Positions 8,803 to 17,132 of a stretch of DNA of 64,000 bases are shown piece after piece. The notes beneath the pieces were generated by a model. It did no database searches, was not told where the DNA came from, and was given only the letters and a program-made list of their open reading frames with translations. Source of the DNA: Nonomuraea polychroma (lineage in GTDB: Bacteria > Actinomycetota > Actinomycetes > Streptosporangiales > Streptosporangiaceae); the NCBI RefSeq assembly GCF_004011505.1, contig NZ_SAUN01000001.1, positions 3,596,001 to 3,660,000 of the forward strand. The letters are read 5' to 3'. The stretch's first letter is position 1, and each line of letters starts with the position of its first letter. The translations under genes and the position numbers were made by a program.

Positions 8803-9618
8803 ATGATCACTGTCACGGGTGCGACGGGCAAGGTCGGTGGCGAGCTGGTCCGGCTGCTCGCCGCCGCGGGCGAGCAGGTGACCGCGGTCTCCCGGAGACC
8901 CGCGCCGCTTCCTGACGGGGTCCGGCACAGTGCGGCCGACCTGGGTGACCCGGCCGGTTTGAAGGCCGCATTCGACGGCGCTGACGCGTTGTTCCTGCTC
9001 GTCGCGGGGCAGGAACCGCAGGCCGTCCTGGAGGCCGCCGAGGCGGGCGGGATCCGGCGGGTCGTCCTGCTCTCGTCTCAGGGAGCCGGGACCCGGCCGG
9101 AGGTGTACGGCCACCCCGTGGCCTTCGAGGAGGCCGTCCGCGGGTCCGGGCTGGAATGGACGATCCTGCGACCGGGCGGTTTCCATTCCAACGCCCTGGC
9201 CTGGGCCGAGCCGATCCGCGCCCACCGTACGGCTGCCGCGCCGTTCGGGGACGTCGCGCTGCCGACCGTCGACCCGGCCGACCTCGCCGAGGTCGCGGCC
9301 GTGGTGCTGCGCGAGGGCCGGCACGCGGGCCGTACGTACACGCTCACCGGGCCGCGGCCGGTCACCCCGCGTGAGCGTGCCGCGGCGATCGGGGCGGCGC
9401 TGGGCGAGGAGGTGCGGTTCGTGGAGCAGACCCGGGAGGAGGCGCGCGGGCAGATGCTGCAGTTCATGCCGGAGCCGGTCGTCGAGGGCACCCTCGCCAT
9501 CCTGGGCACGCCGACCCCCGCCGAGCAGCAGGTCAGCCCGGACGTGGAGCGGATCCTGGGACGTGCGCCAGGTGACTTCGCCGACTGGGCCGCCCGCAAC
9601 GTCGCGGTCTTCCGCTGA
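8803..9618 (+). CDS. NmrA-like NAD(P)-dependent oxidoreductase
   Basis: Atypical short-chain dehydrogenase of 271 residues. The N-terminal Rossmann motif is ITVTGATGKVGGELVR, the form seen in NmrA-like and QOR2-type NAD(P)H:quinone reductases. ILRPGGFHSN is the usual mid-domain signature. The classical YxxxK catalytic pair is not evident, so it could be a reductase or a redox sensor. It is the first gene of a rightward operon with a PPOX protein and a haloalkane dehalogenase, under a divergent TetR. The TetR-NmrA pairing is common in electrophile or quinone response. Confidence 0.92.
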   Translation: MITVTGATGKVGGELVRLLAAAGEQVTAVSRRPAPLPDGVRHSAADLGDPAGLKAAFDGADALFLLVAGQEPQAVLEAAEAGGIRRVVLLSSQGAGTRPEVYGHPVAFEEAVRGSGLEWTILRPGGFHSNALAWAEPIRAHRTAAAPFGDVALPTVDPADLAEVAAVVLREGRHAGRTYTLTGPRPVTPRERAAAIGAALGEEVRFVEQTREEARGQMLQFMPEPVVEGTLAILGTPTPAEQQVSPDVERILGRAPGDFADWAARNVAVFR

Positions 9619-9674
9619 CCGCCCCGCGAAGTCCACGCCATGAAAAACGTGACCGTCTCGCCGGATCCCGCGCC

Positions 9675-10058
9675 GTGAAGGGCCCGACCGGCTCGGCGGA
9701 GTCCTTCTTGGCCGAGCCTCGCGTGGCCACGCTGACGACCCTGCGGCCCGACGGCTCCCCGCACGTGGTGGCCGTGCGCTTCACCTGGGACGCCGACGCC
9801 GCCCTGGCCCGCGTGCTGACCGTCGCCGCCTCCCGCAAGGCCCGCAACCTGGTGCGGGGCGGCCGTGCCGCGCTCTGCCAGGTCGACGGGTTCCGCTGGG
9901 TCACCCTCGAGGGCGCCGCGACGGTGTCCGACGATCCGCGCCGGGTGGCAGAGGCCGCCCGCCGCTACAGCCGACGTTACGGTTCGCCGCCGCCCGCGCC
10001 GCCCGGCCGGGTCGTGGTCGAGATCGCGGTGGACCGCACCATGACACTCAACATCTGA
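9675..10058 (+). CDS. PPOX-class (F420/FMN) oxidoreductase
   Basis: Split-barrel flavin/F420-binding protein of 127 residues, starting at GTG 9675. It opens with EPRVATLTTLRPDGSPHVV and contains TVAASRKARNL, both typical of the PPOX class F420-dependent oxidoreductase group of actinobacteria. These proteins reduce small electrophiles with F420H2, or bind flavin, in the cytoplasm. It follows the NmrA-like gene by 56 bases and precedes the dehalogenase by 14 bases, so the three are probably one transcript. Its substrate is not predictable. Confidence 0.9.
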   Translation: MKGPTGSAESFLAEPRVATLTTLRPDGSPHVVAVRFTWDADAALARVLTVAASRKARNLVRGGRAALCQVDGFRWVTLEGAATVSDDPRRVAEAARRYSRRYGSPPPAPPGRVVVEIAVDRTMTLNI

Positions 10059-10072
10059 ACAGGACCGGAAAA

Positions 10073-10930
10073 ATGCCCATCCAGAACGTGCTCGACTCCA
10101 CCATGTCCTACCGCGAGCTCGGCGCCGGTGCGCCGATCGTCTTCCTGCACGGCAACCCGACCTCCTCCCACCTGTGGCGCAACGTCATGCCCGCCATCGG
10201 CCACGGCCGCCGCCTGGCCCCCGACCTGATCGGCATGGGCGAGTCGGGCAAGCCCGCCATCGACTACACCTTCGCCGACCACGCCCGCTATCTGGACGCC
10301 TGGTTCGACGCCCTCGACCTCGACGACGTGGTGCTGGTCGGCCACGACTGGGGTGGCGCGCTGGCCTTCGACTGGGCCGCCCGCCACCCGGATCGGGTAC
10401 GCGGGATCGCCTTCACCGAGGCCATCGTCAAGCCGATGAGCTGGGAAGAGCTCCCCGAGGGCGGCCGCGACCTGTTCAGGGCGATCAAGACAGAGGGTGT
10501 GGGCGAGTCCATGATCCTCGACAACAACGCCTTCCTCCTGGAGGGGCTGCCCAACTCGGTCGCCACGCCGCTCGCCGAGCACGACGTGGCCGCGTACGCG
10601 CGGGCGTACCCGACCAGGGAGAGCCGCCTGCCGGTGCTGCGCTGGGCTCGCTCGTTGCCGCTGGGCGGGGAGCCGGCCGACGTTGTGGCCTGGATCGAGG
10701 CGTTCGACCGGTGGCTGGCGGCCAGCGTGGAGGTGCCGAAGCTGCTGATCGGCTTCCGCCCCGGTCCTGGCACGATGTGGACGGACGAGACCCTCGCCTG
10801 GTGCGCGGCGAACGTGGCGGCACTCGAGATCGTTCAGCACGAGGAGATCGCCGGGCACCACACCCCGGAGGACCATCCCCTGGCCATCGCGGCGGCCGTC
10901 GACAGCTGGCTGGCCAAACTAGCGGCCTAG
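10073..10930 (+). CDS. Haloalkane dehalogenase (HLD-II type alpha/beta hydrolase)
   Basis: Hydrolyses carbon-halogen bonds through an aspartyl ester. The 285-residue product has HGNPTSSHLWRN with halide-stabilising Asn28, nucleophile Asp92 followed by Trp93 in GHDWGGA, a catalytic acid Glu116 in GIAFTEAIVKP, and His262 in GHHTPEDHP. The Asn-Trp halide pair and Glu acid are the HLD-II (DhaA/LinB) pattern, which also includes Renilla-type luciferase relatives. The ATG at 10073 has an A-rich leader. Last gene of the TetR-controlled operon. It overlaps the convergent methyltransferase gene by 12 bases. Confidence 0.92.
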   Translation: MPIQNVLDSTMSYRELGAGAPIVFLHGNPTSSHLWRNVMPAIGHGRRLAPDLIGMGESGKPAIDYTFADHARYLDAWFDALDLDDVVLVGHDWGGALAFDWAARHPDRVRGIAFTEAIVKPMSWEELPEGGRDLFRAIKTEGVGESMILDNNAFLLEGLPNSVATPLAEHDVAAYARAYPTRESRLPVLRWARSLPLGGEPADVVAWIEAFDRWLAASVEVPKLLIGFRPGPGTMWTDETLAWCAANVAALEIVQHEEIAGHHTPEDHPLAIAAAVDSWLAKLAA

Positions 10931-11809
10931 CTCGAACTGCCAGACGACCATCGACGGCTCCCCCGCCATGGCCGCCCGCGCCGCCTCGGGGACGATGTCG
11001 TACAGGACCCACGGCCACACGTCCCACGGTCCCAGTGGCGCGGCGGCAGGCACGGGCCCGTCATGGGACTCGAGCGGTGGTTCCTCGCAGCGGCGCACCT
11101 GCAGGCCCGCCGCCAGCGCGGCACGGAGGTAGTCGCCGATCGGGTGGTGGTAGGTGGCGACGCGCGCCGGTCGCCCGTCCGGCAGGCGTACGGACGGGAT
11201 CACGCCACGCGCCACCCCGTCGGGATGGATGTCCGAGATGACCACCTGCCCGCCGGGCCGCAGCACCCGGGCGAACTCGGCCAGCACCGGGTCCAGCGCG
11301 GGGACGTGCGTCAACGCCAATGAGCAGACCACCAGGTCCACGGCGTCGTCGGGCAGCGGCAGCCGATTCAGGTCGCCGAGGTGGAACTCGCCCTGCGGCA
11401 CCCGTTCGCGGGCCCGGGCCAGCATGTCGGGCGAGCTGTCCACACCGAGGACCCGGTGCCCGCGGCCGGCCAGGTAGGCCGCGAGCCGTCCGGTGCCGCA
11501 GGCGGCGTCCAGGGCGACGCCCGCGGGCAGCGCGTCGACGATCTCCCTGATGAAGGGCTCGTCGATGTCGAACGCGGAATTGGGACCGTCATACGTCTTC
11601 GACCAGATGTGGTAGCCCTCCACCGTGTCCACGCGGGCGACCTCCACGGCGGCGTCGGCCAGCGTGTCGTCGTCGAGGAGCTTGCGGATCTCGGCAAGGC
11701 GGGCGTCGACGAACGTCCGGTCGTGCTCGCCGGTGAACGAGCGCAACAGCGCGAGGCCTTCCAGGCCGAGGACGTAGGCCAGGGGATGCTCGTAGATCAC
11801 CGGCGTCAC
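10919..11809 (-). CDS. Class I SAM-dependent methyltransferase
   Basis: Methyltransferase of about 296 residues. The first 90 residues are a helical extension (IYEHPLAYVLGLEGLALLRSF). The Rossmann core begins VALDAACGTGRLAAYLAGRG (motif I), followed by VLGVDSSPDMLARA and VVCSLALTHVPALDPVLAEF, as in UbiE/BioC-like Methyltransf_11 proteins. A longer minus-strand frame continues upstream, but the protein-like sequence starts here; GTG 11809 or GTG 11800 are both possible. It converges on the dehalogenase gene. The methyl acceptor is unknown. Confidence 0.88.
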   Translation of the reverse strand: MTPVIYEHPLAYVLGLEGLALLRSFTGEHDRTFVDARLAEIRKLLDDDTLADAAVEVARVDTVEGYHIWSKTYDGPNSAFDIDEPFIREIVDALPAGVALDAACGTGRLAAYLAGRGHRVLGVDSSPDMLARARERVPQGEFHLGDLNRLPLPDDAVDLVVCSLALTHVPALDPVLAEFARVLRPGGQVVISDIHPDGVARGVIPSVRLPDGRPARVATYHHPIGDYLRAALAAGLQVRRCEEPPLESHDGPVPAAAPLGPWDVWPWVLYDIVPEAARAAMAGEPSMVVWQFELGR

Positions 11810-11856
11810 GCTAGCGACGCGCGTGACGCCGGCGCCAGCGAATTTCCTCCGCCACG

Positions 11857-12621
11857 TCAGGCGGCCTGGCCCGTGGGCATGATGGTGACCTGCTGCAGGT
11901 TGGCCCGCGGCGGCAGCGTGGCGAGGAAGCCGACCGTCTGGGCGACGTCCTGCGGCGTGAGCCACTCCATCGACTGCTTGGCCCCCTCAAGCCACTCCTG
12001 CGCGCCCGGGTCGGTGACGTGGCCCTGCAGCTCGGTGCCGACGATGCCGGGCTCGATCGCCGACACGCGCACGTTCTTCCCGCCGAGCTCGGCACGCAGG
12101 TGCCGGGACAGGTGCGTGACGTACGCCTTGGTGCCGGAGTAGACGGCGAAGGTGGGGAAGATGTTCTGGGCGGCGATGGAGGAGACGTTGACCAGGTCGG
12201 CCACGCCCCGCTCCGCCGCGGCCTCGACCAGCTGCGGGACGAACGCGGCGATCGCGTTCATCACGCCGGTGACGTTCAGCTCGATCTGGCGCCGCCACTG
12301 GTCGGTGGCGAGCTCCTCGATCGGCGCGGGCAGCATCACCCCGGCGTTGTTGAGCAGCAGGTCGGCCACGCCGAGCTCGGACCGTACCCGGTCCGCGGCG
12401 GCCTGGAGAGCGGCCGCGTCGGTCACGTCGGCGGCCAGGGCCAGGGCGGCGCCGCCGTTCTTCTCGATGCGGGCCACCAGGTCGTTCAGCCGGTCGGCGC
12501 GGCGCGCCAGGACCGCCACCTTGGCGCCCAGAGCGGCCAGGTGCTCGGCCGTGGCCTCGCCGATGCCGCTGGAGGCGCCGGTGATCACGGCGACACGACC
12601 GGAGAGCATTGCGTCGGACAT
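11857..12621 (-). CDS. Classical short-chain dehydrogenase/reductase
   Basis: NAD(P)-dependent oxidoreductase of 254 residues. It has cofactor motif TGASSGIGEAT, NNAG at the usual place, the catalytic Ser in VNVSSIAAQ, and the YSGTKAY catalytic YxxxK. The sequence with QQVTIMPTGQAA at the end resembles the YdfG-like clade of hydroxyacid or sugar dehydrogenases. The ATG at 12621 has GGCGAGGA upstream. It diverges from an XRE-MmyB regulator across 175 bases. Such regulators very often sit opposite an SDR gene, so it is the likely target. Confidence 0.93.
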   Translation of the reverse strand: MSDAMLSGRVAVITGASSGIGEATAEHLAALGAKVAVLARRADRLNDLVARIEKNGGAALALAADVTDAAALQAAADRVRSELGVADLLLNNAGVMLPAPIEELATDQWRRQIELNVTGVMNAIAAFVPQLVEAAAERGVADLVNVSSIAAQNIFPTFAVYSGTKAYVTHLSRHLRAELGGKNVRVSAIEPGIVGTELQGHVTDPGAQEWLEGAKQSMEWLTPQDVAQTVGFLATLPPRANLQQVTIMPTGQAA

Positions 12622-12796
12622 CGTGTCCTCGCCTTTCGTCAGTGAGTTCGGTGAGTGCGGGCGGTTCACCCGCCGCTTCTTCAGCACATCACCGGGGGCG
12701 CTCCCCGAGTGGGCGTAAATGGACCCTGTCGAGGCAGGTACCGGCAGGACCACCCTGGCGATGCCGGTTCATCCAGTGCCGGGGCACACTGGAGGC

Positions 12797-13666
12797 ATGG
12801 CAAGCAGTTCCGGGGTCTCCGATTTCCTGCGCTCTCGTCGCGCCCGACTGAATCCCGAGGAGGCCGGTCTGCCTGCCGACGGGCGGATCAGGCGGGTTCC
12901 CGGGCTGCGGCGCGACGAGGTCGCCCGCCTGGCCGGGGTCAGTGTCGAGTACTACACGCGGCTGGAGCAGGGCCGCGCCGCCAACCCCTCAGCCGAGGTC
13001 CTCGACAACCTCGCCCGCGCGCTGCGCCTGGACGCCACCGAGCGGGAGCACCTGCTGGACCTGCTCGCCCGGCCGGCTCCCGCCCGGCGCGCGTCGCCCG
13101 CCCCGCCGCAACGTGTGCGGCCGGGGCTGCACCTGATGCTCGAGACCCTCCAGCACGTGCCCGCCTTCGTGCTCGGCCGCCGTACCGACGTGCTGGCCGC
13201 CAACCGGCTGGCCCGCATGGTGATCACCGACTTCGAGGCCATGCCCGCGCCCCAGCGCAACATGGCCCGCTACTACCTGCTGGACCCGGAGGCCCGCGAG
13301 CGGGTGGGTGACTGGGAGCAGGTGGCCGCCGAGACCGTGGCCGTCCTCCGGCTGGAGGCTGGCCGCTATCCGGACGATCGCCGGCTGAGCGATCTGGTGG
13401 GCGAGCTGATGGTGCGCTCGCCGGAGTTCCCCGCCTGGTGGAACGACCACCGGGTGCTGCGCCGGACGCACGGTGTGAAGCGCTACCAACACCCGGACGT
13501 GGGCGAGCTCGTCTTCGCCTACGAGTCGCTCCAGCCGCCCGGCGATCCGGACCAGACCTTGTGCGTCTACAACGTCGAGCCCGGCTCGCCGACCGCCGAG
13601 TCGCTTCGGCTCCTGGCCGACTGGACCGCTCCCCAGCCGGCGCGCCCGCTCAGCTCTGGCCGCTGA
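12797..13666 (+). CDS. XRE-family regulator with MmyB-like ligand domain
   Basis: Regulator of 289 residues. The N-terminal helix-turn-helix contains GLRRDEVARLAGVSVEYYTR and LEQGRAANPS. The C-terminal MmyB-like PAS-type ligand-binding domain contains VLAANRLARMV and the WWNDHRV motif. In MmyB relatives this pocket binds fatty-acid-like ligands. The ATG at 12797 has GGAGG four bases before it. It is divergent from the SDR gene, its probable target, and its 3' end overlaps the convergent P450 gene by 17 bases. Confidence 0.93.
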   Translation: MASSSGVSDFLRSRRARLNPEEAGLPADGRIRRVPGLRRDEVARLAGVSVEYYTRLEQGRAANPSAEVLDNLARALRLDATEREHLLDLLARPAPARRASPAPPQRVRPGLHLMLETLQHVPAFVLGRRTDVLAANRLARMVITDFEAMPAPQRNMARYYLLDPEARERVGDWEQVAAETVAVLRLEAGRYPDDRRLSDLVGELMVRSPEFPAWWNDHRVLRRTHGVKRYQHPDVGELVFAYESLQPPGDPDQTLCVYNVEPGSPTAESLRLLADWTAPQPARPLSSGR

Positions 13667-14861
13667 AGCGCACCGGCATGTGCTTGATGCCGTTGATGAA
13701 GTCCGAGCGCATCCGCCGGACCGGGCCGGCGTGCTCGGCCGCGGGGAAGCGGCGCAGCAGCTCTCTGATCATGCAGCGGATCTGCATCCTGGCCAGGCCG
13801 GCGCCCAGGCAGAAGTGCGGCCCGCCGCCGCCGAACGTCACGTGGTCGTTCGGGCTGCGCCGGATGTCCAGCACATGGGGATCGGTGAAGACGTCCTCGT
13901 CGTGGTTGGCCGAGGCGTAGAAGGTGACCACCTTCTCTCCCGCGGCGATCGGCTGTCCGTGCAACTCGGTGTCCCTGGTCGCGGTACGCCGGAAGTTGTG
14001 TATCGAGGAGCCCCAGCGCAGGAACTCCTCGGTGGCCGTGCGCCACAACTCCTCGTCGTCGATGCCGGCGGCCAGCTCCCGGTAGCTGCCGGGATGGGCG
14101 ATCAGCGCGTTCATGGCGTGGGCGATGAGGTTGCGGGTGGTCTCGTTCCCGGCCACGAACAAGATCACGAAGAACATGCCGATCTCTTCCCTGGTCAGCC
14201 GGTCGCCGTCGACCTCGGCCTGCACCAGAGCGGTCAGGATGTCGTCGCGCGGGTGCGCGCGCCGCTCCTCGACGAGCTCGTCGCAGTACGCGAACGCCTC
14301 CGCCGAGGCGATCTCGCCGTCCTCCGGCGTGGTGCGGAAGTCGGGATCCTGGAAGCCGACCATGCGGTTGGACCAGTCGAAGATCCGGGCGTGATCCTGC
14401 TCGGGCACGCCGACCAGGTCGCAGATCATCTGCAGCGGCAGATACTGTGCCACGTCGCCGACGAACTCCACCTCGCCGCCCTTGTCCAGCACGGCGTCGG
14501 CGATCTTCTCGGCGCGCCGCTGGATCTTCCCCTTGAGCTGGGCGATCATCCTCGGCGTGAAACCGGCGCTGACCAGCTTCCGGTAGCGGGTCTGCTTGGG
14601 CGGGTCCATGTTGAGCAGGGTCAGGCTCGCCAGGGCGATGAACTCGGGGGTCTGCGTACGGATGAACGCGGTGCCCATCTCGGTGGACCACGTGTGCGCG
14701 TCGCGGCTGATCGCCTTCACGTCCTGGTATCTCGTGACGGCCCAGAACCCGGTGTCGCCCGGCACCTCGTGCCAGTGGACCGGCGCGTGTCGCCGCAGGT
14801 AGGCGAACTGCTCGTGCGGGACCTCGCGTTCCCAGGTGTCTTCCAGCAGGTCGATCTGCAT
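13650..14861 (-). CDS. Cytochrome P450 (CYP124/125/142-like)
   Basis: Soluble haem monooxygenase of 403 residues. The I-helix is AGNETTR at 237-243, the K-helix ExxR is in EEFLRW (278-283), and the haem-ligand loop is FGGGGPHFCLGAG with Cys351. LNMDPPKQTRYRKLV near residue 85 is the form seen in actinobacterial CYPs acting on steroids, fatty acids or terpenes (CYP124/125/142 and linalool-type). Family placement is from memory of motifs. No ferredoxin or reductase gene is adjacent. It is the second gene of a TetR-P450 operon, with a 22-base gap. Confidence 0.94.
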   Translation of the reverse strand: MQIDLLEDTWEREVPHEQFAYLRRHAPVHWHEVPGDTGFWAVTRYQDVKAISRDAHTWSTEMGTAFIRTQTPEFIALASLTLLNMDPPKQTRYRKLVSAGFTPRMIAQLKGKIQRRAEKIADAVLDKGGEVEFVGDVAQYLPLQMICDLVGVPEQDHARIFDWSNRMVGFQDPDFRTTPEDGEIASAEAFAYCDELVEERRAHPRDDILTALVQAEVDGDRLTREEIGMFFVILFVAGNETTRNLIAHAMNALIAHPGSYRELAAGIDDEELWRTATEEFLRWGSSIHNFRRTATRDTELHGQPIAAGEKVVTFYASANHDEDVFTDPHVLDIRRSPNDHVTFGGGGPHFCLGAGLARMQIRCMIRELLRRFPAAEHAGPVRRMRSDFINGIKHMPVRFSGQS

Positions 14862-14883
14862 CTGGCCCTCCTTCTCCGGACTG

Positions 14884-15483
14884 CTACGACAGCCCGAGCA
14901 GGTCGCGTAGGTTCTCCACGACGGCGCGGGCCTCGACCGCCGGCGGGTCGAGGCGGTGCTGCACGGCGCAGCCGATGAGCATCGCCAGCACGCCGGCGGC
15001 GGTCTGCTCCGGCGAGCGGCGCAGCGGCACGCCGGCCGCCGCGGCCCAGTCGGAGAGCCCTTCGGCGAGCCGGGCGCGGACGTCGGCGTACCGCCTGGCC
15101 AGGGGCTCGCCGATGGCGGGGTCGCGGGCGCCGTGCAACCACAGCTCCATCTCCAGCAGGAGCCAGGGCGCGCTGCGATCGCGGGTGAGCACGCCGAACA
15201 TGGCGGCCAGCCGCTCGTCGAGCCCGCTGACCTCCTCGAACCCGGCCAGCAATTCGGCCGCGGCCTGCTCCTTCCACACCTCCAGCAGGGCCAGCAGCAG
15301 CCCTTCCTTGCCGCCGAAGTGGTCGTACAGCGCGCCTGTGGTGCGATCGGCGGCGCCGGCCACCGCCTCGGCGGAAACGGCGTGGAAGCCCTTGCGGGCG
15401 AACAGATCGGCGGCGGCGTCGATCAGCCGCGCCCGCGTCTCGGCCCGCCGCTGATCCTGAGTACGACCCACCTGGGCCTCCAC
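14884..15483 (-). CDS. TetR-family regulator upstream of P450
   Basis: Repressor of about 199 residues. The helix-turn-helix includes GFHAVSAEAVAGAADRTTGA, then LYDHFGGKEGLL. The C-terminal ligand domain is helical. Start candidates are GTG 15483 and GTG 15471; the upstream one gives VEAQVGRTQDQRRAETRARL. The gene is co-directional with the P450 and diverges from the nitronate monooxygenase gene. A 20-base near-perfect palindrome (15530-15549) in the shared region is the likely operator, which would make the protein control both directions. Confidence 0.92.
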   Translation of the reverse strand: MEAQVGRTQDQRRAETRARLIDAAADLFARKGFHAVSAEAVAGAADRTTGALYDHFGGKEGLLLALLEVWKEQAAAELLAGFEEVSGLDERLAAMFGVLTRDRSAPWLLLEMELWLHGARDPAIGEPLARRYADVRARLAEGLSDWAAAAGVPLRRSPEQTAAGVLAMLIGCAVQHRLDPPAVEARAVVENLRDLLGLS

Positions 15484-15504
15484 GTGCTCGATCGGCCCGC
15501 CAAC

Positions 15505-15549
15505 ATATATCCGCTTCCCTATATATCCCTTGAACGAGCGCTTGGTCAA
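15505..15549. promoter_or_regulatory. TetR-type palindromic operator and AT-rich direct repeats
   Basis: TTGAACGAGCGCTTGGTCAA at 15530-15549 is a 20-base imperfect palindrome (arms match at eight of ten positions) around AGCGCT. It is close to the TTGACCAAGCGCTTGGTCAA-like boxes common to TetR regulators of actinobacteria. Next to it, ATATATCC occurs twice (15505-15512 and 15521-15528) with a 16-base period; these are unusually AT-rich here and may hold the leftward -10. It lies between the TetR and nitronate monooxygenase genes. Confidence 0.6.
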
Positions 15550-15632
15550 CCCACGTGAGGCCCGCCCCTGGGACGTACGCGTGGTGGTGGAACGCCTATT
15601 GTCGTGACGGGAGTGCGAAGGAGCGGGAGACG

Positions 15633-16589
15633 ATGCTGCGTACCTGGTTGACCGAGCGATTCCGGCTCGACGTGCCGCTGGTCGGCGCCCCGATGGCGGG
15701 GGTGAGCGACGGGCGGCTGGCCGCGGCCGTCTCCGCGGCGGGCGCGCTGGGCATGTTCGGCGTGCCCGCCACGGCCTCGGCCTCATGGATCGCCGAGCAG
15801 GCCGCCGTCGCCGCCGACAGCGGCCGGCCGTACGGGATCGGGCTGATGGCCTGGGTGCTGCAGGACGATCCCGGGCAGCTGGAGGCGGTGCTCGCCGCCC
15901 GTCCCAGCTTGGCCTCCGTCAGCTACGGCGACTACGCCCGGTTCGTCGAGCCGCTGAAGCGGGCGGGGATCGCCGTCGCGACCCAGGCGGGCACCACGGA
16001 CGAGGCGCGCGCGGCCGAGCAGGCCGGCGTGGACGTGATCGTGGCCCGCGGCGGCGAGGGCGGCGGTCATGGCCGCGACGACGTGGCCACGCTGCCGTTG
16101 CTGCAGAGCGTGCTGGACGCGGTCGGCGTCCCGGTGCTGGCCGCGGGCGGCATCGCCACGGCTCGGGGGCTGGCCGCCGTGCTCGCGGCAGGCGCGGAAG
16201 GGGCCTGGGCAGGCACGGCGTTCCTCGGCTGCGCCGAGGCGACCCTGTCCGAGCCTGCCCGGCGGCGTGTCCTGGACACCGGCGAGACCGGCACCGCCTA
16301 CGGCCGGGTCTTCGACGTGGCCCAGCGGCTCGCCTGGCCGCCCGAGTACGGCGGCCGCGCCCTGCGTAACCCCTTCTTCGACCGCTGGCACGGCCGGGAG
16401 GACGATCTGGCCGCCGACGACGCGGCGCCGGCCGAGCTGGAGGCCGCCCGCCGCACGGGTGACTTCGACACCGCCTACATCTACGCCGGGCAGGCCGTCG
16501 GCATGGTAGGCCGGACCCGCACGGCCGCCGACGTGGTCGCCGACTTCGCCGCCGCCGACAAACTGCTGGGCCGCTTCGGCACCCCGTAA
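15633..16589 (+). CDS. Nitronate monooxygenase (2-nitropropane dioxygenase family)
   Basis: FMN-dependent TIM-barrel enzyme of 318 residues that oxidises alkyl nitronates or related carbanions. It has VPLVGAPMAGVSDGRLA at the N-terminus, ARGGEGGGHGR with the conserved His near the flavin, and VLAAGGIATARGLAAVLAAGA forming the phosphate-binding loop. The ATG at 15633 follows GGAGCGGGAGA. It diverges from the TetR-P450 operon across a strong palindrome, so its expression is probably tied to that repressor. The natural substrate could be another enoyl or nitro compound. Confidence 0.93.
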   Translation: MLRTWLTERFRLDVPLVGAPMAGVSDGRLAAAVSAAGALGMFGVPATASASWIAEQAAVAADSGRPYGIGLMAWVLQDDPGQLEAVLAARPSLASVSYGDYARFVEPLKRAGIAVATQAGTTDEARAAEQAGVDVIVARGGEGGGHGRDDVATLPLLQSVLDAVGVPVLAAGGIATARGLAAVLAAGAEGAWAGTAFLGCAEATLSEPARRRVLDTGETGTAYGRVFDVAQRLAWPPEYGGRALRNPFFDRWHGREDDLAADDAAPAELEAARRTGDFDTAYIYAGQAVGMVGRTRTAADVVADFAAADKLLGRFGTP

Positions 16590-16727
16590 AGCGCCGTCAG
16601 GAGGGCCGCACGTCCTCGCGCGGAGATCCGCGCCGCCCGTCGACAGCGCGACCGGGCGCAGCGTTGAGCTTCCAGGAGCCGTGCCGCTGCGGGGTGCTGC
16701 GTTCCGGCGGAGGCATCGGTGCGGGCT

Positions 16728-17046
16728 TCAGAAGGCGCGCTCGGCGACTTTCACCCGCTGGCTCGCCTTCCAACGCGGCACGCAGCTTGTCGGCCGGCAG
16801 CGGCGCGGCGGGGGCCTGGAGCATGCGCTCGACCGGCACGTCGGGGTCGGCGAGGTAGATCTGGGTGTAGGCGCCGGCCTCGGGCTCGAAGCGCCAGCTC
16901 TGGGCGAGGGTTCCGGCGTCGACGGTGTCGAAGCCGAGCCGGTCGATCAGCTCCGCTGCCCGAGCCTTCGCGCCGGGGTCATCGCCGGCGATGGGCAGGG
17001 TGCTGCGGTCCGGGGCCCCGGCGGGCCGGAGCTGGGGGATGTGTCA
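16728..17046 (-). pseudogene. F420-reductase-like NAD(P)-binding protein, 5'-truncated and frameshifted
   Basis: The minus strand reads HIPQLRPAGAPDRSTLPIAG, followed by AELIDRLGFDTVDAGTLAQS, WRFEPEAGAYTQIYLADPDV and ERMLQAPAAPLPADKLRAAL. This is the C-terminal half of NADPH-dependent F420 reductase-like proteins. A TGA lies immediately upstream of the first His codon, so the Rossmann NADP domain is lost. Near the end the natural C-terminus (RVKVAERAF, stop at 16728-16730) is in a different frame, showing a second lesion by frameshift. The break at about 17046 abuts the promoter region of the ProA-like gene. Confidence 0.8.
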
Positions 17047-17080
17047 CGTTAAGAGACCATTCCATGGGAATTGTTGAACG

Positions 17081-17090
17081 ATGCTACAAT
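17081..17090 (+). promoter_or_regulatory. Extended -10 promoter of the ProA-like gene
   Basis: TGCTACAAT at 17082-17090 is an extended -10 in an AT-rich pocket between the F420-reductase relic and the ProA-like gene. Transcription would start near 17097. That is downstream of an in-frame ATG at 17064 and so favours the TTG start at 17133. No clear -35 was found. Confidence 0.35.
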
Positions 17091-17132
17091 CCACTTAATC
17101 TTGCCCTGTGCCGGGCCGACGGAAGGACGCCT

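Noticed and set aside
16597..16839. An apparent 80-residue minus-strand gene
   Set aside because: Its sequence continues upstream in frame as the F420-reductase C-terminus; it is part of that pseudogene, not a gene.
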